Origin: Aequoribacter sp049615385
Lineage (GTDB): Bacteria > Pseudomonadota > Gammaproteobacteria > Pseudomonadales > Halieaceae
DNA: 64,000 nt
Assembly (NCBI RefSeq): GCF_049615385.1
Contig: NZ_JBMZFL010000012.1
Reading direction: 5' to 3' (one strand)
Shown here: one piece after another, positions 34,259 to 42,884 of the stretch
How positions within the stretch are numbered: the first letter of the stretch is position 1
Layout: each line of letters begins with the position of its first letter
Translations under genes and position numbers: made by a program
The notes under the pieces: model-generated
Seen by the model: only the letters and a program-made list of their open reading frames with translations
What the model was told of the DNA's origin: nothing
Database searches by the model: none

Positions 34259-34302
34259 CTAGACTTAAAATCGACCCTACAAGCAAGAGCGCCGGAGCAA
34301 GC

Positions 34303-37170
34303 ATGGAAACAACAAGTACACCAGTATCGCCATCGACCAGCAAAACGACCGCCAGTCCTACCGCGACACCCATCGAAGCAACCGCTCCCGGCACGCTAAA
34401 AGTTATCAAGCGCAACGGTCAAGTTGTTCCTTTCGACAACAGCAAAATTTCGGTCGCGATTACGAAGGCATTCTTAGCGGTTGAAGGTGGTACAGCTGCA
34501 GCGTCTAGTCGAATTCACGAAACCGTCGCGAAATTGACGACACAAGTGATGGGCACCTTTGAGCGCCGAATGCCATCAGGCGGCACCATTCACATAGAAG
34601 ACATTCAGGACCAGGTCGAACTCGCGCTCATGCGGGCAGGTGAACACAAAATTGCACGTGACTATGTTATTTACCGCGAAGAACAGGCACGCAAGCGCGC
34701 TCAAAAACGCGCTCTTTCAGCCGAGGCAGAGCGCGCAGCAGGTGCGATCTCAGTATTACAGCCAGACGGTAGCCGCGCGCCGCTCGACATCGAACGCTTA
34801 CAAACTGTGGTCTCTGAAGCTTGCGCCGATTTGGCCGATGTCAGCGCGTCAAAAATTTTAGAAGAAGCGCTGCGCAACCTTTACGATGGCGTAACACTCG
34901 ATGAGGTGACGACCTCGCTGGTGATTACCGCGCGCACACTGATCGAGCAAGAACCCAACTACACCTATGCAGCGGCCCGCTTACTGTGCGATGACTTGCG
35001 AGGCGAAGCCTTAGAATTCCTAGGCGTAGCACAACGCGCCACTCAGCAAGAAATGGCGATTTACTACCCACAATCCTTACAAGCCTACATTGCCAAAGGC
35101 ATCCAACTAGAGCTATTAAGCCCAGAGTTAGCCGATTTTGATATCGCCCGATTGGGTGCGGCCATCCAGCCCGAGCGAGACCTACAATTCACCTACTTGG
35201 GTTTGCAGACACTATACGACCGTTACTTCATTCACAGCAACGAAACACGTTTTGAGTTACCCCAAGTGTTTTTTATGCGTATCGCCATGGGACTCGCGGT
35301 TCGTGAGGACGACAAAAACGCGCGTGCTATCGAGTTCTATCAGCTGCTCTCGTCATTTGACTATATGAGCTCGACACCGACACTGTTTAACGCCGGCACC
35401 CTGCGCCCACAGCTCTCATCTTGCTATCTCACCACAGTGCCTGATGACTTAAGCGGTATTTACGGTGCAATTCGAGATAACGCGTTACTGTCAAAATGGG
35501 CAGGTGGTTTGGGCAACGACTGGACGCCGGTGCGCGCATTGGGCTCCTATATCAAAGGCACTAACGGAAAGTCGCAGGGTGTTGTGCCCTTCTTAAAAGT
35601 CGTTAATGACACTGCGGTCGCTGTAAACCAAGGCGGCAAACGCAAAGGCGCGGTGTGTGCTTATTTAGAAACTTGGCACTTAGACATCGAAGAGTTCCTG
35701 GAACTGCGTAAAAATACCGGTGATGACCGCCGTCGCACACACGACATGAATAGCGCCAACTGGATTCCGGACCTGTTCATGAAACGCGTTTTTGAAGGTG
35801 GCGAGTGGACACTGTTTTCGCCTAACGACACCCCAGATTTGCACGATTCGTACGGCGCCGACTTTGAAGCCAAATACGAAGCCTACGAGGCACAAACTCG
35901 TAGCGGCGAACTGAAATTGTTTAAGCGCGTACAAGCCGAGAACCTTTGGCGCAAAATGTTGGGGATGCTGTTCGAAACAGGCCACCCTTGGATCACGTTC
36001 AAGGACCCTTGTAACTTGCGATCACCACAGTCACACGTAGGTGTTGTGCACTCGTCTAACCTGTGTACCGAAATCACGCTGAATACCAGCGATGAAGAAA
36101 TCGCGGTGTGTAACTTAGGTTCGGTAAACCTACCTCAACACATCGACGAAAACGGTTTAAACCTAGATAAACTGCAAAAGACTGTTACTACCGCCGTGCG
36201 TATGCTCGATAACGTCATCGACATTAATTACTACTCGGTACCACAAGCAGAGCGCTCGAATTTCCGTCACCGCCCGGTGGGACTGGGCCTCATGGGCTTC
36301 CAAGATGCCTTGTACAAGCAGCACATCGCCTACAGCTCACCTGAAGCAGTAGAATTTGCAGACCGTTCGATGGAAGCCATTAGCTACTACGCCATCCAAG
36401 CTTCATCGGCTTTAGCTGAAGAACGCGGTACGTACTCTAGCTTTGAGGGTTCGTTATGGAGCCAGGGGATTTTGCCCATCGACTCACTCGAGCGCCTGGC
36501 TGAGTCTCGGGGTGACCAGTATCTGCAAATAGATCGCACTCAAACTCTGGATTGGGATACGCTGCGCGATCGCGTTCGTGCGAAAGGGATGCGCAACTCT
36601 AACGTCATGGCGATCGCACCAACAGCAACCATCGCGAACATTACAGGCGTGTCGCAATCAATAGAGCCCACCTACCAAAACTTGTACGTTAAATCGAACT
36701 TGTCGGGCGAGTTCACGGTTGTGAATCCTTACTTGGTGAATGATCTTAAGGCCCGCAATTTATGGGATAAGGTCATGGTTAATGATCTGAAATACTACGA
36801 TGGCAGCGCGCAGGCTATCGACCGTATTCCGGCCGACTTAAAAGCGATTTACGCAACCGCCTTTGAGGTTGAGCCTCGCTGGATTGTCGAGGCAGCTAGC
36901 CGCCGTCAGAAGTGGATCGACCAGGCTCAATCATTGAACCTGTACATCAACAACGCCAGCGGTAAAAAGCTCGACGTAACCTATCGAATGGCCTGGCTGA
37001 GCGGATTAAAAACCACGTATTACTTGCGCTCACTTGCAGCGACAGGTACCGAAAAATCAACTGTCGACAAGGGTACATTAAACGCGGTTGCCGCCGCAGC
37101 TGCACCACAGCCAGCACCCGTACCACAAGCATGCTCGCTGGACGACCCCGATTGCGAAGCTTGCCAATAA
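34303..37170 (+). CDS. nrdA: class Ia ribonucleotide reductase alpha subunit NrdA
   Basis: NrdA reduces NDPs to dNDPs. The start at 34303 (GGAG at 5 nt) gives 955 aa. After a Thr/Ser/Pro-rich N-terminus there are two ATP cones in tandem: LKVIKRNGQVVPFDNSKI onward (about 32-122) and VLQPDGSRAPLDIERLQ onward (about 145-235). Active-site residues are present: the Cys of LRPQLSSCYL, Cys and Glu of SNLCTEITLN, Cys of VCNLGSVNL, the Tyr pair in KTTYYLRS, and the C-terminal redox pair in CSLDDPDCEACQ. Two cones resemble P. aeruginosa NrdA, which is shut off by dATP. Confidence 0.97.
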   Translation: METTSTPVSPSTSKTTASPTATPIEATAPGTLKVIKRNGQVVPFDNSKISVAITKAFLAVEGGTAAASSRIHETVAKLTTQVMGTFERRMPSGGTIHIEDIQDQVELALMRAGEHKIARDYVIYREEQARKRAQKRALSAEAERAAGAISVLQPDGSRAPLDIERLQTVVSEACADLADVSASKILEEALRNLYDGVTLDEVTTSLVITARTLIEQEPNYTYAAARLLCDDLRGEALEFLGVAQRATQQEMAIYYPQSLQAYIAKGIQLELLSPELADFDIARLGAAIQPERDLQFTYLGLQTLYDRYFIHSNETRFELPQVFFMRIAMGLAVREDDKNARAIEFYQLLSSFDYMSSTPTLFNAGTLRPQLSSCYLTTVPDDLSGIYGAIRDNALLSKWAGGLGNDWTPVRALGSYIKGTNGKSQGVVPFLKVVNDTAVAVNQGGKRKGAVCAYLETWHLDIEEFLELRKNTGDDRRRTHDMNSANWIPDLFMKRVFEGGEWTLFSPNDTPDLHDSYGADFEAKYEAYEAQTRSGELKLFKRVQAENLWRKMLGMLFETGHPWITFKDPCNLRSPQSHVGVVHSSNLCTEITLNTSDEEIAVCNLGSVNLPQHIDENGLNLDKLQKTVTTAVRMLDNVIDINYYSVPQAERSNFRHRPVGLGLMGFQDALYKQHIAYSSPEAVEFADRSMEAISYYAIQASSALAEERGTYSSFEGSLWSQGILPIDSLERLAESRGDQYLQIDRTQTLDWDTLRDRVRAKGMRNSNVMAIAPTATIANITGVSQSIEPTYQNLYVKSNLSGEFTVVNPYLVNDLKARNLWDKVMVNDLKYYDGSAQAIDRIPADLKAIYATAFEVEPRWIVEAASRRQKWIDQAQSLNLYINNASGKKLDVTYRMAWLSGLKTTYYLRSLAATGTEKSTVDKGTLNAVAAAAAPQPAPVPQACSLDDPDCEACQ

Positions 37171-37185
37171 ACAAGGAGATACTCG

Positions 37186-38484
37186 ATGTTAAGCTGGGAC
37201 GAATACCACAAGGAAGATACTCTCGACACAGCCGCTACCGTCAAGGCGGCAGCTGAAGCGACGGCGCGTGAGGCCGCTCTCGCCGCAGAGCGGCAAAAAG
37301 AAGCGGCGGCACAACAGCAGCAAGCAACTGCACCAGCGGCTCCTGCACAGCCCGAAGAGCTACCCGATACTGTCAACGTAGACACTGCTGAAGTACTCGA
37401 GCGCGCAGCCGACGCGGTGGCAGCAATGGATGTAGCGCCAGGTTTAGAAGAGCTCGAGATGGGCGCGGCACGCGTATCGGTCGATGAAAAAGCGATGATT
37501 AACTGTCGTGCGGACCTCAACCAACTCGTACCCTTTAAGTACGATTGGGCGTGGCAAAAATACATCGATGGTTGCGCCAACCATTGGATGCCCCAAGAAA
37601 TTAACATGACCGCCGATGTAGCGACCTGGAAGAGCTCAGACGTGCTGAGCGACGACGAGCGCCGCATCGTTATGCGCAGCTTAGGCTACTTCTCTACGGC
37701 AGATTCACTGGTAGCCAACAACCTAGTGCTGGGTATTTATCGGCTCATTACCAACCCTGAATGCCGCCAGTATTTATTGCGCCAAGCGTTTGAAGAAGCC
37801 ATCCACACCCACGCGTATCAATATTGCATTGAGTCGCTTGGCATGGACGAAGGCGAAGTATTCAACATGTACCGCGAAGTCCCAAGTGTTGCTAAAAAAG
37901 CCACTTGGAGCTTGTCTCATACTCACAGCCTGAGCGACCCCAACTTCAAAACCGGCACCATCGAAGATGACCAAACCCTACTGCGCAACCTGATTGGATT
38001 TTACGCTGTAACCGAGGGTATTTTCTTCTACTGTGGATTTACACAAATCTTGTCGATGGGCCGCCGCAACAAGATGACAGGTGTTGCCGAGCAGTTTCAG
38101 TACATCCTGCGCGATGAATCGATGCACTTGAACTTTGGTATTGATGTCATCAACCAGATCAAACTGGAAAACCCGCATCTGTGGACCGAAGATTTCCAAA
38201 AAGAAGTCATTCAAATGTTGCTCGAAGGTACTCAAATCGAAATCGAATATGCTCGCGACACTATGCCACGCGGTGTCTTAGGTATGAATGCAGCCATGAT
38301 GGAAGAGTACTTGCAGTTTATTTGCAATCGTCGATTAGCGCAGCTGGGCTTGCCCGAGCAGTTTCCCGGGGTCCAAAACCCCTTCCCATGGATGTCTGAA
38401 ATCATGGATCTGCGTAAAGAAAAGAACTTCTTTGAAACGCGCGTTATCGAATATCAAACAGGCGGCGCCCTGTCTTGGGACTAA
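37186..38484 (+). CDS. nrdB: class Ia ribonucleotide reductase beta subunit NrdB
   Basis: NrdB carries the di-iron tyrosyl radical used by NrdA. The 432-aa product has all metal ligands (Asp of FSTADSL, Glu and His of QAFEEAIHTH, Glu of VTEGIFFY, Glu and His of RDESMHLNFG) and the radical Tyr in IHTHAYQY. The C-terminus YQTGGALSWD is the NrdA-docking tail. The first 95 residues are an Ala/Gln/Glu-rich extension that E. coli NrdB lacks. The ATG is 15 bp after nrdA with AGGAG before it. Confidence 0.97.
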   Translation: MLSWDEYHKEDTLDTAATVKAAAEATAREAALAAERQKEAAAQQQQATAPAAPAQPEELPDTVNVDTAEVLERAADAVAAMDVAPGLEELEMGAARVSVDEKAMINCRADLNQLVPFKYDWAWQKYIDGCANHWMPQEINMTADVATWKSSDVLSDDERRIVMRSLGYFSTADSLVANNLVLGIYRLITNPECRQYLLRQAFEEAIHTHAYQYCIESLGMDEGEVFNMYREVPSVAKKATWSLSHTHSLSDPNFKTGTIEDDQTLLRNLIGFYAVTEGIFFYCGFTQILSMGRRNKMTGVAEQFQYILRDESMHLNFGIDVINQIKLENPHLWTEDFQKEVIQMLLEGTQIEIEYARDTMPRGVLGMNAAMMEEYLQFICNRRLAQLGLPEQFPGVQNPFPWMSEIMDLRKEKNFFETRVIEYQTGGALSWD

Positions 38485-38497
38485 AGCTACGTTAGCC

Positions 38498-38797
38498 TTA
38501 AGGTGCTTGCGAGATCGCCTCGTCAAGCGCCTTGAGCAACGGCTCCAAACACGTCAAATCAATCCCCACCCCACACCCCTGACTCATTACCATGGGCGCC
38601 ACAGAACAACGCTCTGGTAGAGGCTCGTTGCCCTCTAGTATCGCTCTAATTTTGGGGATAAACGTAAACTGTAACCATTGCTCAAGACTCCAGCAATCGG
38701 TCGCAAACGGGACCTGGCTCAAATAACCCGAGGAGGGTGGTGGTGAGTGCGACCAAAAACCACGCTGGCGCATTAGACATTCTAAGTCGAGCAACAA
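38498..38797 (-). CDS. YqcC family protein
   Basis: This is a small (about 99-aa) protein of the YqcC/DUF446 family: LMRQRGFWSHSPPPSSGYL and the family core SLEQWLQFTFIPKIRAILEG followed by N-P-LP. Its function is not known to me; E. coli yqcC neighbours truC. No ATG or GTG opens the frame; TTG codons at 38797 and 38800 are the only usual starts, and the region before them (HKIAEL) also looks like family sequence. It follows dinG on the same strand and converges with nrdB. Confidence 0.8.
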   Translation of the reverse strand: MLLDLECLMRQRGFWSHSPPPSSGYLSQVPFATDCWSLEQWLQFTFIPKIRAILEGNEPLPERCSVAPMVMSQGCGVGIDLTCLEPLLKALDEAISQAP

Positions 38798-38829
38798 CTC
38801 AGCAATTTTATGCGCTCTGTCGCCACAGC

Positions 38830-40914
38830 TTAATCTGCTATCCGCGCAAATGGTGGCAAAGAGGCGAGCAGCTCACGACCATAATGCTTGGTCAACAACC
38901 GCGTATCTAAAATACTAATCTGACCTTGATCCGATTCTGTTCGCAACAAGCGACCACAAGCCTGCAGGAGCTTAGCTCCAGCATCGGGAACAGAAATTTC
39001 CCTGAAAGCGTTGCCACCCCCGCGCTCAATCCATTCACTCAAGGCTGCCTCACGTGGATCATCTGGCACCGCAAAAGGGATCTTCGCAATGATTACGTGC
39101 TCACAATATTCGGCGGGTAAATCTACACCCTCAGCAAAGCTTGCGAGCCCGAACAGAATACTGCGATCACCGACGTCAATTTTTGCTTTATGGGCCTCTA
39201 ACAAGGCCTTCTTGGACTGAGAATCTTGCATCAATATCGTGCCCTGAAGATCCGACTTCAACGCCTCGTATACCTCTCGCATCTGACGCCGAGACGCAAA
39301 TAAGACCAAGGTACCTCTGGCTAGGTCCAACACAGTTGGCAAATACTCAACTATCGCGTCGGTGTGGGCTTGAGCCTGGTTGGCTTCTGGCAAATGCGCG
39401 GGAATATGTAAGCGGCCACGCTGATAATCGAACGGACTTGCCACGGCAGTGTATACGGCATCTTCGGGAGTACCGGCATGTAGCCGAAAACGATCAAATT
39501 TACCCAAAGCTGTAATTGACGCAGAGGTAATTAATACACCAGCAGCACGATCCCACAAGTTGTCTTGCAAAAAGGCCGTCGCCAATGTCGGACTTGAATG
39601 ACAGCTGATCGCCAATTGATTGCCTGAATCGTTATAACGAAGCCAGCGTGCAGGCGGCGGCTCGCCATCGGTACTGTGCGCGAAATCGGACCACAAGGCT
39701 TGAGTCAGCGTTAAACGCCCGGTCAGACTCTGACAAGCGCTCAGCAAAGCGTCGACTGCCTCGGTGTCACCGCCCTCCTCGTCCAGCAGGTCTTCACATT
39801 CAATGACCAAACGCTCGGCCACACCCAGTACCTTGGCACCTAATTGGGCACAAGACAGTGATGCAGCACGTAAATCCTCAGGCACCTTACCATGCTCAAA
39901 CCGCAATTCTTGGCTGTTGCCGTCGAAAGAGTCCGGCCGCAGACTGACGGACTCTGCCTCCAGAGTCTCGACCGCCGACATCAAATCGTGAAAATACTTT
40001 GCAATCTTCTCAATGAGATCATCCAGCTTGTATTCCACATAGACCGACTGTGCCTTTTCCAGCCATGAGACCGTGTCGATAATCCACTGCTTGGTACTGT
40101 GTATCTGACAAAAAGCAGTGCTATGGTTTTTGGCTTTTTCGGCTAGGTGGTGCCCCTCGTCAAAGACATACAAAGTGTCCTCCGGAGCCGGCAACACAAC
40201 GCCACCCCCAATCGACAAGTCGGACAACACCAAATCATGATTGGTTACGATCACATCGGCGTCAGCCAACTGGTCGCGCGCCTTAAAAAAGCTGCATTGC
40301 GATATATAAGCGCATCGACGCCCCGTGCACTGAGCGTGATCACTGGTAATGGGAAACCAAACTCGATCCTCAATCGTGTCGGGCCAGTTGTCGCGGTCCC
40401 CATCCCAGTCCCCCCGCGCCAAGGACGCCATGCAGGCTTCGTAAACTCCCATATCACCATCGGTATTCCAATCATACTCATCGGGATATAAAGGAATAGT
40501 TTGACCAGCGGAGCGGTTATTCAAGGCTTGATCTAAGCGCGATAAGCAAACATAACGACGACGCCCCTTTGCCAAAGCGACGCTGAACTCTAAACCGGAA
40601 AGTTTGGCAATGTCGGGTAAATCTTGGTAAATCAATTGCTCTTGCAACGCGACAGTAGCGGTAGAAATGACTAGCCGTTTATCTCTTGCCTGAGCGACAG
40701 GCACAGCGGCAATGGTATAAGCGATTGTCTTTCCTGTACCGGTACCCGCCTCGATAACCGCAATAGGCGGACGCGAAGAGAAGCCATCTCGGGCCAACGC
40801 TTTCGATACCTCGGCAATCATTTGCCGTTGCCCCCAGCGTGGCTGCAGGTTTCTCTCTTGTACCAGCTGGTTATAAGCCGACCGAATTTTATCTTTTACC
40901 GCATCGGTTAGCAT
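38830..40914 (-). CDS. dinG: ATP-dependent 5'-3' DNA helicase DinG
   Basis: DinG is an XPD-like iron-sulfur helicase that unwinds R-loops, forks and damaged DNA. The 694-aa product has Walker A EAGTGTGKTIAYT, the DEAH-type DEGHHL motif, and four Fe-S cysteines (one in VYEACMASL, three in QCTGRRCAYISQC). C-terminal motifs include FASRRQMREVY, LFGLASFAEGVDLP and QACGRLLRTESDQG. It starts one base before the acyltransferase stop, so they share a transcript. I see no LexA box in the spacer upstream of that operon. Confidence 0.96.
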   Translation of the reverse strand: MLTDAVKDKIRSAYNQLVQERNLQPRWGQRQMIAEVSKALARDGFSSRPPIAVIEAGTGTGKTIAYTIAAVPVAQARDKRLVISTATVALQEQLIYQDLPDIAKLSGLEFSVALAKGRRRYVCLSRLDQALNNRSAGQTIPLYPDEYDWNTDGDMGVYEACMASLARGDWDGDRDNWPDTIEDRVWFPITSDHAQCTGRRCAYISQCSFFKARDQLADADVIVTNHDLVLSDLSIGGGVVLPAPEDTLYVFDEGHHLAEKAKNHSTAFCQIHSTKQWIIDTVSWLEKAQSVYVEYKLDDLIEKIAKYFHDLMSAVETLEAESVSLRPDSFDGNSQELRFEHGKVPEDLRAASLSCAQLGAKVLGVAERLVIECEDLLDEEGGDTEAVDALLSACQSLTGRLTLTQALWSDFAHSTDGEPPPARWLRYNDSGNQLAISCHSSPTLATAFLQDNLWDRAAGVLITSASITALGKFDRFRLHAGTPEDAVYTAVASPFDYQRGRLHIPAHLPEANQAQAHTDAIVEYLPTVLDLARGTLVLFASRRQMREVYEALKSDLQGTILMQDSQSKKALLEAHKAKIDVGDRSILFGLASFAEGVDLPAEYCEHVIIAKIPFAVPDDPREAALSEWIERGGGNAFREISVPDAGAKLLQACGRLLRTESDQGQISILDTRLLTKHYGRELLASLPPFARIAD

Positions 40915-42051
40915 TCACGCACCCATCTTTATCGCTTGCTCGACAGAATTTGCGTACATCGCCAACATAAAAGGTTGCTCGTCGGGACTCAATACGTCGA
41001 CACGGGCATTAAATTGCGCCTTAGAGATCGAACCTTTAGAGACTCGTAATCCCTGTGGCAGTTCCTCACCTGGATTGAGTCGCTGCCAAGCCCAAATATT
41101 ACTCGGGTGCAGTTGGTAGTGTTGTAATATCTGACGGTCGATCTCATTCACCACCTGCTCTACAGACTCGTAGTCTGCACCTATCATCGAACCGAAGCGA
41201 ATGCTAACCATTCCCTTACTACCCGAGATGCCGACCGCAATCGACTTTGCATCTTCGTGTTCCGCCTTGCTGTAGCTGCCATCTCGAGCAAGCGTAGCTA
41301 ACTCGTGTGCCTTCATCGCGTCGCAGGGATCGAGCTCGTAGGAAATAGATACGGGTACAATGCGCAACTTTGCAAGCGCCTCGCCAAAATCGAGCGTTTT
41401 ATCCCGGCCTAGCAATAACATTTTAATGACCGCAGGCTCAGTTGAATCACGGCCGTTTTTAGCACGCCCCTCTCGCTGAGCGATCCATACGGGGCTTTTA
41501 TCGTCACTAATTGACGCACCTATGTACTCAGACAATAACTTACTCGCTGCCAATAGCTGTCTTGGACCCTGCAGTGCACGCTTTACGATAAAACTTTTAT
41601 TGACACGCATTAGATCGGCAATCCAGGGCTTTGACAGCAAATTATCACCGATCGCAATACGACAAGTGTCACGACCACGCGTGTGTAGCGCATAGTTAGT
41701 AAACGCGGGATCAAGCGCGATGTCACGATGGTTACTGACAAATAAATACGGCCCATCTGGTAATTCGTCGAGACCAGAAACCTCAAAACCGGCCGTGGTC
41801 GTGTTGATCATTTGCTCCATGTAAGATCGCACCAAAGACTGAAATGAGGCGACATCATGCACACCTCGCAACTGACGCCCCAACCCCCAGCGCACCACGG
41901 GGCGAAGCAAAGGTGTCAGCCAGAGGGTCTTACCGCCCAAACGCAGGTTAATGATGCTGTCTAATAGCTCAGTATCCGACTTCAAGCGATTGATCACGGC
42001 ACCGACCTCGTGATCATCATAGGGTCTGATTTCAGCAAAACGATCGCTCAC
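40915..42051 (-). CDS. PlsC-type acyltransferase
   Basis: The product belongs to the 1-acyl-glycerol-3-phosphate acyltransferase superfamily. The catalytic block is SNHRDIALDPAF: the spacing is H-x5-D, not the usual H-x4-D of PlsC. Later blocks are IADLMRVNKSFIVKR and the REGRAKNGRD region, which corresponds to the EGTR motif. There is no clear membrane helix at the N-terminus. The GTG at 42051 follows AGGAG closely and gives 378 aa; the frame is open to 42099. Substrate unknown; phospholipid synthesis or remodelling is likely. Confidence 0.8.
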   Translation of the reverse strand: MSDRFAEIRPYDDHEVGAVINRLKSDTELLDSIINLRLGGKTLWLTPLLRPVVRWGLGRQLRGVHDVASFQSLVRSYMEQMINTTTAGFEVSGLDELPDGPYLFVSNHRDIALDPAFTNYALHTRGRDTCRIAIGDNLLSKPWIADLMRVNKSFIVKRALQGPRQLLAASKLLSEYIGASISDDKSPVWIAQREGRAKNGRDSTEPAVIKMLLLGRDKTLDFGEALAKLRIVPVSISYELDPCDAMKAHELATLARDGSYSKAEHEDAKSIAVGISGSKGMVSIRFGSMIGADYESVEQVVNEIDRQILQHYQLHPSNIWAWQRLNPGEELPQGLRVSKGSISKAQFNARVDVLSPDEQPFMLAMYANSVEQAIKMGA

Positions 42052-42122
42052 ACACTCTCCTATTGTGTCTCGGCATAGCCACCTTAGCGTGACAAGCACA
42101 CTCGATCAGCATTCACAGTAAT

Positions 42123-42140
42123 CAAAGCGCATCAGCTTTG
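42123..42140. repeat. palindrome in the divergent acyltransferase spacer
   Basis: CAAAGC, loop GCATCA and GCTTTG form an inverted repeat in the 187-bp spacer between the minus-strand acyltransferase and the plus-strand small membrane gene. It could be an operator for either side. No good sigma70 promoter was seen in this spacer for either gene. Confidence 0.35.
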
Positions 42141-42238
42141 CGTGATTGCGATCAACAGTGCGCAACTTAGTACTCGCTTGCAGGCTGTTTTCTGCTAAAC
42201 TCCGCACCCGATAGTGTTCAAATTCGGGGGATACCACC

Positions 42239-42460
42239 ATGGCTGCAGGATCAGCGACTTTGTTTGTTTTTGGCTTAGCACTTCTTTTAGCAAGCTGGGT
42301 AATGCTACTTATAACCAGCTGGAAAGAAGATTACGCGTGGGGCTTATTCACAGTACTACTGCCACCCGTTTCTTACCTATTCGCTTTGTTTCAACTCGAC
42401 AAAGCCGGCCAAGCTATTTTACTCGCTATTGCAGGTTGGGTTCTTATTTTTCTTGCATAA
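42239..42460 (+). CDS. small hydrophobic membrane protein, unknown
   Basis: The 73-aa product has three predicted membrane segments (about 6-28, 31-52 and 55-73), joined by short loops with SWKEDYAWG and QLDKAGQ. It resembles no family I can name with confidence. GGGGGAT lies before the ATG at workable spacing, and the frame has protein-like composition. It is alone between a divergent promoter region and the next small gene. Confidence 0.6.
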   Translation: MAAGSATLFVFGLALLLASWVMLLITSWKEDYAWGLFTVLLPPVSYLFALFQLDKAGQAILLAIAGWVLIFLA

Positions 42461-42482
42461 GGTCAACAAAAGGCGGGGGAAC

Positions 42483-42518
42483 GTAACAACTTTGTTACCA
42501 GGCCGCCTGACTTGTTAC
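42483..42518 (+). promoter_or_regulatory. three-half-site operator GTAACAA/TTGTTAC
   Basis: A perfect 16-bp palindrome GTAACAA-CT-TTGTTAC (42483-42498) is followed by a further TTGTTAC (42512-42518), 20 bp after the second half-site, about two helical turns. A TATCAT -10-like box follows at 42538-42543, so the third half-site sits near the -35 position. The factor that binds is unknown. Confidence 0.6.
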
Positions 42519-42584
42519 TAATTTTCTCAAAAAGCGGTATCATTCACCCACAGTCCACATCTGCCGCTTTATTGAGGAAACATT

Positions 42585-42845
42585 ATGAAAGTGATCAAAA
42601 TGGCTTTAGCCACCGCTTTACTTGCCAGCACAACAAGTGCCATGGCAGCGAAACCCACATCAATTCGCTTTATCGCCGAAATTGAAAACAATGAAAAACT
42701 GAGTAAACGGTACGAAGTACAATGCTCAGACAAGCGCGTTGTTGAAATGACACAAACTACCAACAACGAATTCTGCAGTTTAGTGGGCGACGAGAACTAT
42801 TGCAGCAAACGCAAAATGAAAGTCGCCAAAAAAGCCTGCAAATAA
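42585..42845 (+). CDS. small exported four-cysteine protein, unknown
   Basis: The 86-aa product has a clear Sec signal peptide (MKVIKMALATALLASTTSAMA, cleavage after AMA at about residue 21). The mature part is about 65 residues and rich in Lys. It has four cysteines (47, 64, 73, 85), likely two disulfides. No family is recognised. GAGGAAA precedes the ATG. It has its own operator-like upstream region, which suggests regulated expression. Role unknown; I do not infer toxin or bacteriocin function. Confidence 0.65.
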   Translation: MKVIKMALATALLASTTSAMAAKPTSIRFIAEIENNEKLSKRYEVQCSDKRVVEMTQTTNNEFCSLVGDENYCSKRKMKVAKKACK

Positions 42846-42854
42846 GATTCTGCG

Positions 42855-42884
42855 CTTGCCGAGACACTAAACAGTCTCGGTAAG
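42855..42884. terminator. possible two-way terminator hairpin
   Basis: CTTGCCGAGAC and GTCTCGGTAAG pair over 11 bp (one G-U) with an 8-nt loop, between the converging small exported gene and the tyrosine phosphatase gene. No T-run follows on either strand, so termination is uncertain. It overlaps the phosphatase stop codon. Confidence 0.4.

Larger units (their letters stand above)
33989..34302. other. argF-nrdA spacer, 314 bp
   Basis: The stretch has no gene. Near argF a GCGCCA/TGGCGC inverted repeat (34011-34038, 16-nt loop) lacks a U-run and is a doubtful terminator. CTATACACA (34163-34171) is one base off a DnaA box. The last 100 bp hold the nrdA promoter and NrdR boxes. An ATG at 34252, in frame with nrdA, lies inside the second NrdR box and has no ribosome site. 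Confidence 0.6.

Noticed and set aside
34252..34302. nrdA start at ATG 34252
   Set aside because: It lies within an NrdR box and has no ribosome site; ATG 34303 has GGAG at 5 nt.
37020..37667. Long minus-strand frame (215 codons) opposite the nrdA-nrdB junction
   Set aside because: Ser/Ala-rich shadow of the Ala/Gln-rich NrdB extension; both plus-strand genes are certain.
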